The notes beneath the pieces are model-generated. The model saw nothing but the letters and a program-made list of their open reading frames with translations. It searched no databases and was not told the origin of the DNA. A stretch of 64,000 bases of DNA from Pseudoselenomonas ruminantium. GTDB taxonomy: Bacteria > Bacillota > Negativicutes > Selenomonadales > Selenomonadaceae. The first letter of the stretch is position 1, and each line of letters starts with the position of its first letter. Of this stretch, positions 32,251 through 41,060 are shown piece after piece. The stretch is from contig NZ_FNJQ01000003.1 in the NCBI RefSeq assembly GCF_900104055.1, positions 81,908 to 145,907 of the forward strand, written 5' to 3'. The translations under genes were made by a program, and so were the position numbers.

Positions 32251-33186
32251 ATGACATATAGAAGATTGACTGCAACAGCCATAGCGGCATGTGCCTTTTT
32301 TATCCCCTGGGGAAGTTGCGCAGCAGCTGATGAAAGTACAACTCCAGCCAGTTATGCAGCGAGTTGTGAAGACCAGATCTATCGTCAGGATGGCCTTCGC
32401 CTGCGTATCCCTCGTGACTATAAGCCCCTCCTCCTGACGAAGGTCGGAACCGGGCAACAACTCTTTTCTGTGGCAGAACTTGCTTCTATTGAAGCAGCTA
32501 AAAAGGAATACACGGATTATGAAGGTGCAGGATGGCTATTTGGCATCGGCAAGGTATCTGCCCAGGAACTCCATGAAATGCTCTGCGAGGATATGTCTGG
32601 CCGGAAGCTCTTTGCCCAGGATGATGCCGGAAATTATTACATCTTCTATCATCCTACGGACGTGCGCTATATGCGTGAAACGCCAGCAGCTATGCAAAGG
32701 GATCAGGAAATCTGGAGCCAGCTATGCGCCTGGGCCTGGAACGATGTTCCCCAACATTTCATTGCTGATAATGAACTAATATCCATAACGGCAGACAACA
32801 GTTCTGTGGGCATCCGTCTGGCCCAGATCATCTATAAGCCCGAAAATAGTTATACTTTAACTGTAAAAGGAAAGCAGGCCAAAACTGGAAATCTGGAACA
32901 AACCACACCTTTCGTTAATATGCTGCTTTACGGCAATTCCTATGAAATAGTCCAAGAAAAGAAGAAGCCCCAAGGCGAATATACGACCTTAATCTTGCCA
33001 AACAATAAAACTTCCCTGATTTTTTTCCAAAGTGAGGGAAGCACCTATGTTTTGGAAAGACAAAGGGGACAAGAGGAGCATCTCTATAAGAGCATTCCCA
33101 TCGAAGAACATGCCGAGGCATTAACCGTTACATTGGATTGGTATGCAAATCTTTCTGGTGAAAAAGCACTCTCTGATGGCATCTAA
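32251..33186 (+). CDS. Secreted protein of unknown function
   Basis: 311 residues from ATG 32251, eight bases after AGGAGG; an ATG at 32245 is too close to it. Residues 1-25 are a signal peptide (ATAIAACAFFIPWGSCAAA), possibly lipidated at the Cys though the context is not a perfect lipobox. No domain recognised; the LRLRIPRDYKPLLLTKV opening and repeated beta-type segments suggest an extracytoplasmic beta-rich fold. Confidence 0.65.
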   Translation: MTYRRLTATAIAACAFFIPWGSCAAADESTTPASYAASCEDQIYRQDGLRLRIPRDYKPLLLTKVGTGQQLFSVAELASIEAAKKEYTDYEGAGWLFGIGKVSAQELHEMLCEDMSGRKLFAQDDAGNYYIFYHPTDVRYMRETPAAMQRDQEIWSQLCAWAWNDVPQHFIADNELISITADNSSVGIRLAQIIYKPENSYTLTVKGKQAKTGNLEQTTPFVNMLLYGNSYEIVQEKKKPQGEYTTLILPNNKTSLIFFQSEGSTYVLERQRGQEEHLYKSIPIEEHAEALTVTLDWYANLSGEKALSDGI

Positions 33187-33218
33187 ATTTATCTAACATA
33201 TGGATATATAACGGATAC

Positions 33219-33280
33219 AAAAGAAATTCGCTGAGCGAATACTTTAGTTGGTTAAAGTATTCGCTCAGCGAATTTCTTTT
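33219..33280. repeat. 28-bp perfect inverted repeat beside the replication module
   Basis: Arms 33219-33246 and 33253-33280 are exact reverse complements around a 6-base loop. Each arm holds the 15-base near-palindrome ATTCGCTGAGCGAAT. A third copy of that palindrome is at 37812-37826, on the other side of rep-parB-parA. It could be a terminator shared by two converging genes or a partition site. Confidence 0.7.
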
Positions 33281-33304
33281 CTGCTTTGTGGAGCAAAGCA
33301 TTTA

Positions 33305-34675
33305 TCATATCATGCTATCCATTGTTATATAACCTGACATAAGGCGTTGGGCCAGATGTTCCCGGAAGAGCATCGTCTCCTTGTTGCGAAGGTCACGCTT
33401 TTGAATCTTGATCCTGGCTTCATCAATATCATAAGGAATTCCCATATTGGCAGCCATGTTCTGCATGGATATGGCTGCTACGTCGAAGATTTCTAGGAGT
33501 TTTTGTATCTTTCCTTTTTTAATCAGTACACCTGCGTTGTTCTTGCATGTCTTATAAACATCTTCTAACTGCAAATCGGTTTTTTGCAATTCAGTTTCCA
33601 CACTGCCGTTCGTATTAGCTTGGCGAAGCCATTTTTTGCGTTGAGATTTTGCAAAGTCTTTTTTGACGCAGGTAATCAGATAACCTGCACTAAGTGGTTC
33701 CTGATTCGGCTTGCGCTTTTTCAACTGATCCTTGTAATAAACAAGATTGCTTTTCAATATATCCAGGCTATAGCTGGTGATGAGTTCCAAGCAGGTAGAT
33801 TCCGGCTTGATTCCAAAGGAGGAATATTCATCAAAGAGGCTCAGATGTTCAGCATCCAGGTTGGCAATTTTATCTTCCGTGGTGAGTATCTTTACTGGAG
33901 CCGGCAGAACCTTGGCATCCACATCTGTAAGATGGATGGTGATATTTTGTGCAGGCCTGCGGCCCTTTCCATCGTGAGTGAAGTGAAAATTCTTAAGAGA
34001 AGTGTTCTTGCGAATCTGTTGCTCTGCTTTCTTTAATACATCACGCTGAAAATCACGAAAGTTCGCATACGATGAAATTGGCATATTCAAACGTTCCTTG
34101 AAGCGTTCAATGCTGATCGTATAGGTTCCTTCAGCAATCAGTTCCTTGACAACCATGAATACTTTCAACTGAGTTATGCCACGTATAGCCAGCATCTCAT
34201 CGATATCGACTTCGGTGAATTTTTCTGTGAAGTCTTGCAGATAGGGGAGCATCTTCTGGTTTATGGATACAGAAACCGTGTCGTTAAAATCATTGTACTC
34301 AACAGAATTGTACAATGGTATTTTCAGCCAATTATGTTTATCTTCTTCACTAGAGTAGCGTTTGACAATTTTCAAACTTTTGTCGGATACATGATCGATG
34401 GCTTCCCGAATGATGTTCCGCCAGCCTTTATCCTTGTTGATGTTGAGTTTGTCAGCTAAGACGGAGATGTTATATTCGTAGAGAACATCATGATTGAGAT
34501 TCTGCTCTTTGGCTAGAGAAGCTACGGTGAGCAGCCAGATCTTCATCTCGTTTTCTTTTAGCGAATGTTTGGCAAACATCAGCTCATTGGCAAATTTAGT
34601 TGGTGTATCAAACTCCAGGTTCTGGTATAGATATTCAGTTGGTTGTGATACGGAAAAGCTCATTTTGGCAGACAT
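33305..34675 (-). CDS. Plasmid replication initiator (Rep_3/RepB type)
   Basis: 456 residues from ATG 34675 (AAAGGA ahead). The region about 25-250 matches the Rep_3 winged-helix pair: KFANELMFAKHSLKENEMKI, NISVLADKLNINKDKGWRNI, and YTISIERFKERLNMPISSYA followed by FRDFQRDVLKKAEQQIRKNT. It binds the iterons at 34827-35290 directly upstream and starts replication. The C-terminal 200 residues are unassigned. Confidence 0.88.
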   Translation of the reverse strand: MSAKMSFSVSQPTEYLYQNLEFDTPTKFANELMFAKHSLKENEMKIWLLTVASLAKEQNLNHDVLYEYNISVLADKLNINKDKGWRNIIREAIDHVSDKSLKIVKRYSSEEDKHNWLKIPLYNSVEYNDFNDTVSVSINQKMLPYLQDFTEKFTEVDIDEMLAIRGITQLKVFMVVKELIAEGTYTISIERFKERLNMPISSYANFRDFQRDVLKKAEQQIRKNTSLKNFHFTHDGKGRRPAQNITIHLTDVDAKVLPAPVKILTTEDKIANLDAEHLSLFDEYSSFGIKPESTCLELITSYSLDILKSNLVYYKDQLKKRKPNQEPLSAGYLITCVKKDFAKSQRKKWLRQANTNGSVETELQKTDLQLEDVYKTCKNNAGVLIKKGKIQKLLEIFDVAAISMQNMAANMGIPYDIDEARIKIQKRDLRNKETMLFREHLAQRLMSGYITMDSMI

Positions 34676-34739
34676 AAGCACATATCCTTTCTGAGTATGC
34701 CAAGTTCCTTTATTATTATACTATTTGCGGTAGAATTAA

Positions 34740-34815
34740 GCAATATTCTTTTTCCACAATAAATAATCTGCTTATATATTATTTAAATAAAATAAATATA
34801 TAATAATATATATAG
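34740..34815. other. AT-rich stretch, probable DNA-unwinding element
   Basis: About 75 bases of nearly pure A/T (TTATATATTATTTAAATAAA and similar) lie between the rep start and the first iteron, the usual place for strand opening in iteron origins. The rep promoter must also lie here. Confidence 0.55.
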
Positions 34816-34826
34816 GGAGAGTTGCG

Positions 34827-35298
34827 GTGGTATGATTTGTCGGAAAGGCTGTCAGCCTAGTATTGGCAAGGGTTCCGGGATTTCAGCAGCGTTCTGGTCA
34901 TGTGTTTATGGTGGGGGGAAATGTCGGAAAATGTGTTGTGGTGGTATATTTTGTCGGAACAATGATGAATCCCTTATGGCTCTAAGTGGGAAGGCTTATT
35001 TGGCCGTTTATGGTGGGGGAAAATGTCGGTAATCTGCACTTTGTGGTGGGGGAATTTGTCGGTTGTAGTGGGGGAATTTGTCGGTGGATAACTTTGGTAA
35101 ACGAAAGTGAAGGGTTTCAAAGCCAGATATGACAGGCATTGTGCGGTTTTTTTATGGTGGGAGGAAATGTCGGAAAAGGCGTTGTGGTGGTATTTTTTGT
35201 CGGTGAAGGAAGTGGGAAATTTGAGCAGGATCTTTTTATGGTGGTATGATTTGTCGGTTTTACTGTTATGGTGGGGGAAATTGTCGGAATTATCCACA
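34827..35298. repeat. Iteron array, probable replication origin
   Basis: Ten direct copies of an 18-20 base unit TGGTGG(G/T)(G/A)(N)AA(A/T)(T)TGTCGG, in two flavours: ATGGTGGGGGAAATTGTCGG and GTGGTATGATTTGTCGG-like. One more inverted copy is at 35409-35430. A consensus DnaA box TTATCCACA is at 35290-35298, and GTGGATAAC occurs near 35080. With the adjacent Rep_3 gene and AT-rich stretch this fits a theta-type iteron origin. Confidence 0.85.
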
Positions 35299-35445
35299 TT
35301 ACATTGTTGATAATTCAAGTGAGCCTTGAAAATAAAGGAGGAAAGTTATCAACAACCTGTTGATAACTACTCTAAGTCCAATTTTCCAATTTGTAAAACA
35401 AGGTTTTTCCGACAAAAGTACCCACCATAACGGCTTTTTATGAGA

Positions 35446-35481
35446 AAAGACCTGATTTAAGATGGAAAATCAGGTCTTTGG
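35446..35481 (-). terminator. Terminator after parB
   Basis: On the minus strand AAAGACCTGATTT and AAATCAGGTCTTT pair across eight bases and are followed by TCTCATAAAAAG; placed just after the parB stop. Confidence 0.6.
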
Positions 35482-35488
35482 GGGTTAA

Positions 35489-36646
35489 TTAGGTATCTTT
35501 TGACGGTGTTTCGATGATGAAATCCTGATATTTATTGCGGAAAGCTTTGGCCTTCTTATTGGGAAGGTACATGACAATGAGCTGAGAGGCCTCAGGAGCC
35601 TTGCCAGAGAGGTGAAGGGTATAACCATCTGCATCTTCTTCCAGCGAGTCGATACAGCCGATTCTGAGGGCTTCCGCATGTTCTTCCTGGCTGGCGGCAG
35701 TAAGTTCCTGAAATTTAGCAATAACCATATCAGAAGGTGTTTTGGCAGGGATGGCCATAATGATTTCCTCGGTAAGCTGCTCAGACTGCATATAGAGTTC
35801 TTCCTGTACCTCATGTGGCCAGGCAGCAATGCGTGTGGCTGTTTTCTGGGAAAGCTGGCCCTCGTCGAACATATCGAAGAAAGCTGGTATCAGATTGGCC
35901 ATCTTATTCCAGCTGAAGGCTGCAGTGCGTTTCATGCCCATTTGCGCGGCAGCTTTTTCCAGGATCTGTTTTTCCCCACGTTTTTTGAGGATATTCAGCT
36001 TGGTACGGACGGCGAAACTCTTGTCGCGGCCGGTGAGGTTCGCACGCTGGACGTAGTTGGTATCCGAGGCGATTTCTCTGGCCTGGTCGTCACTGAGTTC
36101 CTGATAGCCATAGACCTTGCATTCGATGGATTGGTATTTTTCCTCATTTGTCAGGTCGTAGAGGACTTCATAGATGCTTTTGCGGGTGTTGCCGGCGAGA
36201 ATCTGATAGGTTGAGCCGGCCTCATCCATTGCCCTGACCACGATGGGCTGCTGCAGGCCATTGCGGTAGATGCTGTCGGCCATGAGCACCTTTTTTTCAT
36301 TGGAGATGGAGGAGAACTGATTCCATTCCGCAGGGGTGGGGGTGAGGACGGATAAGGGCAGGACGGCATAGGAGCCAGTGTTTCCTGCAATCTCGGTCAG
36401 CACCTTGTCTGTCTTTTGCGTGGTTTCCTGTATGGCTGCTGCGGTTTCAGCGTTGGGGGCAGTTTCCCTGGGTTCAGCAGGGGCATTGTTCTGTCCCATC
36501 AGGCGTTTGCGCGTCATTTCGCGGAATTCTTCATTTTCGAAGCGATTGCTTACGCCCACAGGCATACTGGAAGTATCTTCAGTCTGGCCGGACAGGTCCA
36601 CGAAGGAAATGCCCATCATGTCGTTGTTATTCTTATTGCTGCTCAA
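35489..36646 (-). CDS. parB: ParB-type partition protein
   Basis: 385 residues from TTG 36646 (GAGGTGG ahead); a GTG at 36667 would add seven residues but has no ribosome site. Residues about 100-190 are the ParB N-terminal domain: IYRNGLQQPIVVRAMDEAGS then YQILAGNTRKSIYEVLY, followed by a helix-turn-helix region (KAAAQMGMKRTAAFSWNKMA). Overlaps the end of parA by a few bases. Binds a centromere-like site and loads on ParA. Confidence 0.85.
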   Translation of the reverse strand: MSSNKNNNDMMGISFVDLSGQTEDTSSMPVGVSNRFENEEFREMTRKRLMGQNNAPAEPRETAPNAETAAAIQETTQKTDKVLTEIAGNTGSYAVLPLSVLTPTPAEWNQFSSISNEKKVLMADSIYRNGLQQPIVVRAMDEAGSTYQILAGNTRKSIYEVLYDLTNEEKYQSIECKVYGYQELSDDQAREIASDTNYVQRANLTGRDKSFAVRTKLNILKKRGEKQILEKAAAQMGMKRTAAFSWNKMANLIPAFFDMFDEGQLSQKTATRIAAWPHEVQEELYMQSEQLTEEIIMAIPAKTPSDMVIAKFQELTAASQEEHAEALRIGCIDSLEEDADGYTLHLSGKAPEASQLIVMYLPNKKAKAFRNKYQDFIIETPSKDT

Positions 36647-37646
36647 TTCTAGCCACCACCTCGTCACAAAGTTTTACATATGCTTTTGATGCCTTGCAGG
36701 CAGGTTTCCGATAGGTCACAGGGGCACTGAGGTTTTCGGAGTTGATGACATCCTGGTTATAGGGGATGCGGGTTTCAAAGAGCATCTTATCCCAGCCGTT
36801 CTGTACCATCGGCAGGAAGTCGTGGAAGGATTTTGTGCGGTCTACGACTTTGGTCATGAAGGCACCCAGGATTTTCAGGCTGGGGCGCTGCTTTGCCGTA
36901 GTCAGGACGAAACGGGCCATGGCATTGGCACCGAGAATGGCATGTTTAGCCGGTTCGACCGGGATGATGACATAATCGGTACCCAGCAGGAACATGGCTA
37001 CTTCATTATTCATGGCTGGTCTGCTGTCCACGAGGATGTAGTCGTATTTGTCCATGGCCTTTGCTTCTTCGATGATATCGGCGATGATGTAGGCATAGCG
37101 AACGCCGCCGGCATTGAGTTCGGCATAGGTGCCGTCGAGGCGGATATCCGAGCAGATCAGGTCGATGCGGGGAAATTCAGTGGAGTTCAGGATGTAGTAG
37201 TCCAGCTTCACGCATTTATCCGGCGCATCATCCTGTACAGCCCGCATCCGGTCTTTGAGGAGGTTGCCCAGATAGTTATCCAGGATCTGATTCTGACCTG
37301 CGCCCATGTAGTTGAAGGTGTTGGAAAGGTTGCCCTGGGGATCGGCGTCAATCATGAGGACGTTCTTGCCCTTCTTGGAGAGCAGATCCGCCAATGCGGC
37401 AACCGTCGTGGTTTTGCCCACGCCGCCCTTGTTATTGCTCACGGAGATCACGATTCCCTGGTGTTTCTTGGCTGCTTGTTCCATGCTTTCCTCCTTTTCA
37501 TAGAGCGTGTTTACGGCATCGTCCAGAATCTTCGTCTTGGGGACGCCCTTCTTTTCAGAAAGGGTTTTGAGTTTTTCCACATTGTCTTTGGAGAGGGTAG
37601 TGGTGAATGATTTTCGATTGGTTAATTCAGCCATATATGCTTTCAC
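36633..37646 (-). CDS. parA: ParA partition ATPase
   Basis: 337 residues. Deviant Walker A in SVSNNKGGVGKTTTVAALAD, Walker A' MIDADPQGNLSNTF, and ILVDSRPAMNNEVAMFLLGT. The first 45 residues (NRKSFTTTLSKDNVEKLKTL) look like a ribbon-helix-helix DNA-binding tail, which in large ParA proteins allows self-repression. Moves replicon copies by ATP-driven DNA binding with ParB. Confidence 0.93.
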   Translation of the reverse strand: MKAYMAELTNRKSFTTTLSKDNVEKLKTLSEKKGVPKTKILDDAVNTLYEKEESMEQAAKKHQGIVISVSNNKGGVGKTTTVAALADLLSKKGKNVLMIDADPQGNLSNTFNYMGAGQNQILDNYLGNLLKDRMRAVQDDAPDKCVKLDYYILNSTEFPRIDLICSDIRLDGTYAELNAGGVRYAYIIADIIEEAKAMDKYDYILVDSRPAMNNEVAMFLLGTDYVIIPVEPAKHAILGANAMARFVLTTAKQRPSLKILGAFMTKVVDRTKSFHDFLPMVQNGWDKMLFETRIPYNQDVINSENLSAPVTYRKPACKASKAYVKLCDEVVARIEQQ

Positions 37647-37910
37647 TCCCGATAAATATAATTAAAATCTAGAAATTTAACTAAGTTATGTAAAAATCAT
37701 AGCATATTTAACGAATATAAGCAAGCAAACTTAATTAAGTTTTATCTTTTTGTTTCAAGAAAACTAAAGAATATTCTGTAAATAAAGGCGAATGCTTTAG
37801 TGTACTAAAGTATTCGCTCAGCGAATTTTTGGGATATAAGAAAAAGTGACTATTCCTATGGGAAGGATAGTCACTCATACATGGGAAGGATATCGTTTTA
37901 TCATCGCGCC
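37647..37910. promoter_or_regulatory. Region upstream of parA with palindromes
   Basis: Holds the parA promoter in AT-rich sequence, then the 16-base palindrome CTTTAGTGTACTAAAG next to a copy of the ATTCGCTCAGCGAAT near-palindrome at 37812-37826, and the Rrf2-gene terminator (AGTGACTAT hairpin plus T-run on the minus strand) at 37838-37875. Confidence 0.5.
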
Positions 37911-38306
37911 TTATAGCAAGTCGCTTAATTTTTGACCGTAGAAAAAGTCATGTACCAGATTATGGTATTTCGTCCAAAGTGGCAGAGTCTTGCAGATGTC
38001 TTTGCGGGGACATTCGTGCTCTTTGTCAACCAAGCAGGCTACGGAGGCCAGTGTGCCTTCCATGAGTTCGATGATCTCGCCTAAAGTATACTCTTCCGGA
38101 CGACGGCAAAGTTTATAGCCGCCGCCTTTGCCGCTGGCTCCGGTCAAGAGGCCGCCTTTCACCAGGTCTTTGACGATAATCTCCAAATATTTTTTTGAAA
38201 GTTCCTGACGAGCAGCAATATCTTTCAAGGGGATATATTTCCCATTTTCATTTTCTGCTAAGTCCAGCATAACGCGCAGAGCATAGCGTCCACGGGTGGA
38301 AATCAT
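37911..38306 (-). CDS. Rrf2-family transcription regulator (IscR-like)
   Basis: 131 residues. Winged helix MISTRGRYALRVMLDLAENE with AARQELSKKYLEIIVKDLVK and the Rrf2 wing GKGGGYKLCR. Three cysteines at C91, C99 and C105 are spaced as in IscR, so an Fe-S cluster is likely. No isc/suf genes are in the window; a target cannot be named. Confidence 0.85.
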   Translation of the reverse strand: MISTRGRYALRVMLDLAENENGKYIPLKDIAARQELSKKYLEIIVKDLVKGGLLTGASGKGGGYKLCRRPEEYTLGEIIELMEGTLASVACLVDKEHECPRKDICKTLPLWTKYHNLVHDFFYGQKLSDLL

Positions 38307-38435
38307 ATAATCAGCTCCATTCCTGCGTAATCTTACTTTATCTGCCTATTATACCGCAAGGTGAATAGGCTTGGCAAGCAGTAGAAGCGTAGAATATGCC
38401 TGCCTGCGGCGGCTGGATAAACGTAAAAGAACTGC

Positions 38436-38478
38436 AAGCCAATGGATTTCTGGCTTGCAGTTCCTTTAAGGATCGGAC
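38436..38478. terminator. Terminator of the amino acid ABC operon
   Basis: AACTGCAAGCCA pairs with TGGCTTGCAGTT. On the minus strand it is followed by CTTTTACG and lies just after the binding-protein stop. Confidence 0.7.
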
Positions 38479-38483
38479 AGAGC

Positions 38484-39374
38484 TTACTTCTGGATTGGTG
38501 TGGCTGCGGCGGCAGCATCCAGCACGCGGTAGTTTTCGGGCAGGTTGTATTTGTCGTAGATGGCCTTGAGGGTTCCATCGGCACGCATTTTTTCCAGTTC
38601 ATCGTTTACGGCAGCCAGCAAATCTTTATCGGCAAAGCGGATGGCTGCACCGATGACGCCGCTGCTTTCCGGTTCATAGGGTTCCAGGATGCGCAGGGCA
38701 AGGTCTGCGTTCTGTTTCAGGGTATAGCCGGCCACGATGCCGTCGGTGATGCAGGCATCAATCTTGCCGGTGTTGACGGCCATCATGAGTTCGGCCTGGC
38801 TGTTGAAGACTTTCACTTCCTTGACCTTGCCTTCCTGCTGCCATTTCTGGGCCGTTTCGAGGAAGGTCATGCCCTTCTGGCCGCCGATGGTCTTGTCTTT
38901 CAGGTCTTCTTTGGTCTTGATGGCAGAATCCTTCTTGATGACGACGGCTTCACCTTCGCGGTACCACTGATTGGTGAAATAGGCTTTGCTCAGGCGTTCC
39001 GGCTTGATGTACATTGCGTCGGTCACCATATCGACGGTGCCATTGTTGAGTTCGATCAGCAGGTTTTCAAAGGGGACATGTTTCATTTCCACTTTGGCAA
39101 TGCCCAGCCGTTTGGCAATTTCGGTAATGATATCCGCATCAATACCGGAAAAAGCGTTGTTGTTCTTGGCATCTAAATAGGCAAAGGGGGCGTCGTTGGA
39201 GGATGCGACCACCAGCACGCCTTTTTCCTTGACGGCCTGCAGGGTATTGCCGGTGTTGGCGGCGGCAGTCTTTGTGCTGTCGGCGCTGCTTTCATCGCCG
39301 CCACAGCCCGTCAGGAGCAGGAGGCAGGTCAGAGCGGTGCAAAGGGCGGGGACGAATCTCTTTAGTTTCATCAT
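38484..39374 (-). CDS. Polar amino acid ABC transporter, binding lipoprotein
   Basis: 296 residues from ATG 39374 (AAAGGTG ahead). Lipoprotein signal LCTALTCLLLLTGCGGDESS with the lipobox Cys. SBP_bac_3 blocks follow: VLVVASSNDAPFAYLDAKNN, SGIDADIITEIAKRLGI and DMVTDAMYIKPERL. Last gene of glnQ-type ATPase - permease - binding protein on the minus strand. Ligand likely a polar amino acid. Confidence 0.9.
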   Translation of the reverse strand: MMKLKRFVPALCTALTCLLLLTGCGGDESSADSTKTAAANTGNTLQAVKEKGVLVVASSNDAPFAYLDAKNNNAFSGIDADIITEIAKRLGIAKVEMKHVPFENLLIELNNGTVDMVTDAMYIKPERLSKAYFTNQWYREGEAVVIKKDSAIKTKEDLKDKTIGGQKGMTFLETAQKWQQEGKVKEVKVFNSQAELMMAVNTGKIDACITDGIVAGYTLKQNADLALRILEPYEPESSGVIGAAIRFADKDLLAAVNDELEKMRADGTLKAIYDKYNLPENYRVLDAAAAATPIQK

Positions 39375-39413
39375 GGGAATCACCTTTCTTTTGGTTGGAT
39401 TTATGGCTTTATG

Positions 39414-40127
39414 TCAACCGCGGCTTTCCGAGAGCTTGTACTCCAGGAATTTTACGCAGCGGGATAAGGGCAGGCTGAGAATGAGATAAGCAAGTGCCAG
39501 ATAGGTATAGGCCTCAATGGTCAAAAAAGTCTGGGAGGCAAAGGTCTGGGTGCGCAGAAGCAGTTCATTGACGGCTACATAGGCCAGCAGGGAGGTGTCT
39601 TTTATCATCATCACCAGATAATTGCCTAAGGCGGGGATGATGTTGCGCATGGCCTGTGGCATGATCAGGCGGAACAGGGCTTCCATCTCGCCAAAGCCAA
39701 GGCACAGCGCGGCTTCTGTCTGGCCTTTGTCCACGGACAGGATGCTGCCGCGGATCACTTCGGACATATAGCAGCCATAGTTGAGGGCCAGGCCGGCGAT
39801 GCCGGCGGTGAGCGGGGAAATCTGCACATCGGTATGATAGCCGCACATGCCGGCGAGCAGGTTGATCAGCAGGGGAACCACATAGTAGATATAAACCAGC
39901 TGAACCAGAAGCGGTGTGCCCCGGACAAGTTCCAGCAGGCTGTAGAGCATGACGCGGAACGGCCTCCAGGCAAACAGTCGGCCTACGGCGATAAAGGTAC
40001 CCACCACGAGGGCCAGCAAAAAGCCCAGCAGGGTGGTTTCAATGACCAAGCCTGCGCCATGCAGCAGGCTCGGGAGCAGGATCTGTCCTGCGGTGTCGAA
40101 GTGTAATTGGGTGATATTGGCGTTCAT
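39414..40127 (-). CDS. Polar amino acid ABC transporter, permease
   Basis: 237 residues. HisM/GlnP type with five or so membrane helices and the EAA loop [20 protein letters not shown]. Overlaps the ATPase gene stop by 4 bases. [20 protein letters not shown] is the family signature. Confidence 0.92.
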   Translation of the reverse strand: MNANITQLHFDTAGQILLPSLLHGAGLVIETTLLGFLLALVVGTFIAVGRLFAWRPFRVMLYSLLELVRGTPLLVQLVYIYYVVPLLINLLAGMCGYHTDVQISPLTAGIAGLALNYGCYMSEVIRGSILSVDKGQTEAALCLGFGEMEALFRLIMPQAMRNIIPALGNYLVMMIKDTSLLAYVAVNELLLRTQTFASQTFLTIEAYTYLALAYLILSLPLSRCVKFLEYKLSESRG

Positions 40128-40861
40128 GCAAAAGCACCTCCAAGTGACAAGCTGCGCAGGAAATTCTGGGTGCGTTCCTGCTGTGGCTGTTCAAAAATCT
40201 GCTGCGGCTGACCTTCCTCCACGATATAGCCTTTATCCATAAAGACGACGCGGTCGGAAATATTGCGGGCAAAATTCATTTCGTGGGTGACAATGGCCAT
40301 GGTCATGCCGTCCTTGCGCAAATCCATCATGACCTTCATGACTTCGCCGACAAGTTCCGGGTCCAGAGCTGAGGTCGGTTCGTCGAAGAGCAGCATCTTG
40401 GGCTGCATGGCCATGGCCCGGGCAATGGCTGCCCGCTGTTGCTGGCCGCCGGATAGCTGGCTGGGATAACTGTCCAGGCGATGGCTCAGGCCTACGCGGT
40501 CGAGCAGGTCACGGGCCAGTTCCTCGGCTTCTTTGCGGGGTATGTGCTTGACATGCATGGGCGCGTACATGACATTTTTCAGCACCGTGAACATGGGAAA
40601 GAGGTTGAATTTCTGAAAGACCATGCCCACCTGCTGATGCAGCCATTTGCTGTCCAGGTCCTTGTCCAGCAAGGTATTGTCAAAGTAGATCTTGCCTCCG
40701 GTGGGTTCTTCCAAAAGGTTCAGGCAGCGCAGGAACGTGCTCTTGCCCGAACCGGAAGGCCCGATGATGGTAACGGCTTCCCCATCGTCTATGCGCAGGC
40801 TTATATCCCTTAGAATGGCCGTGGAACCGTAACTTTTCTTGAGCTCTAAGACGTTGTACAT
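40124..40861 (-). CDS. glnQ: Polar amino acid ABC transporter, ATPase
   Basis: 245 residues from ATG 40861 (AGAGGTG ahead). Walker [21 protein letters not shown], signature [15 protein letters not shown], Walker [18 protein letters not shown] and the switch His in IVTHEMNFA. First gene of the transporter operon. Confidence 0.92.
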   Translation of the reverse strand: MYNVLELKKSYGSTAILRDISLRIDDGEAVTIIGPSGSGKSTFLRCLNLLEEPTGGKIYFDNTLLDKDLDSKWLHQQVGMVFQKFNLFPMFTVLKNVMYAPMHVKHIPRKEAEELARDLLDRVGLSHRLDSYPSQLSGGQQQRAAIARAMAMQPKMLLFDEPTSALDPELVGEVMKVMMDLRKDGMTMAIVTHEMNFARNISDRVVFMDKGYIVEEGQPQQIFEQPQQERTQNFLRSLSLGGAFA

Positions 40862-40886
40862 AGCAAAACACCTCTTTCTGAAAACA

Positions 40887-40922
40887 AGAAAGGCGCCCGC
40901 ACCAATATAAGGTGTGAGCGCC
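40887..40922 (-). terminator. Terminator between pucR-type gene and transporter
   Basis: On the minus strand GGCGCTCACACC pairs with GGTGCGGGCGCC and is followed by TTTCTTGTTTTC. Confidence 0.75.
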
Positions 40923-41060
40923 ATTGCTATCTGTGATGAATTTTTGCAAATTCATGAATATGTTGTTAATGTCATTCTATCGGAAAAGGACAAAAGTGTC
41001 AAGAACGTGTGGCACAAGAAAATCCATGGTCATTGTGCTGCTGGCACAATGGCAGCCACG

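Noticed and set aside
34832..35032. 66-residue plus-strand reading frame in the iterons
   Set aside because: Composition is dictated by the repeated TGGTGGGG units (YGGGKCR repeats); no independent coding evidence.
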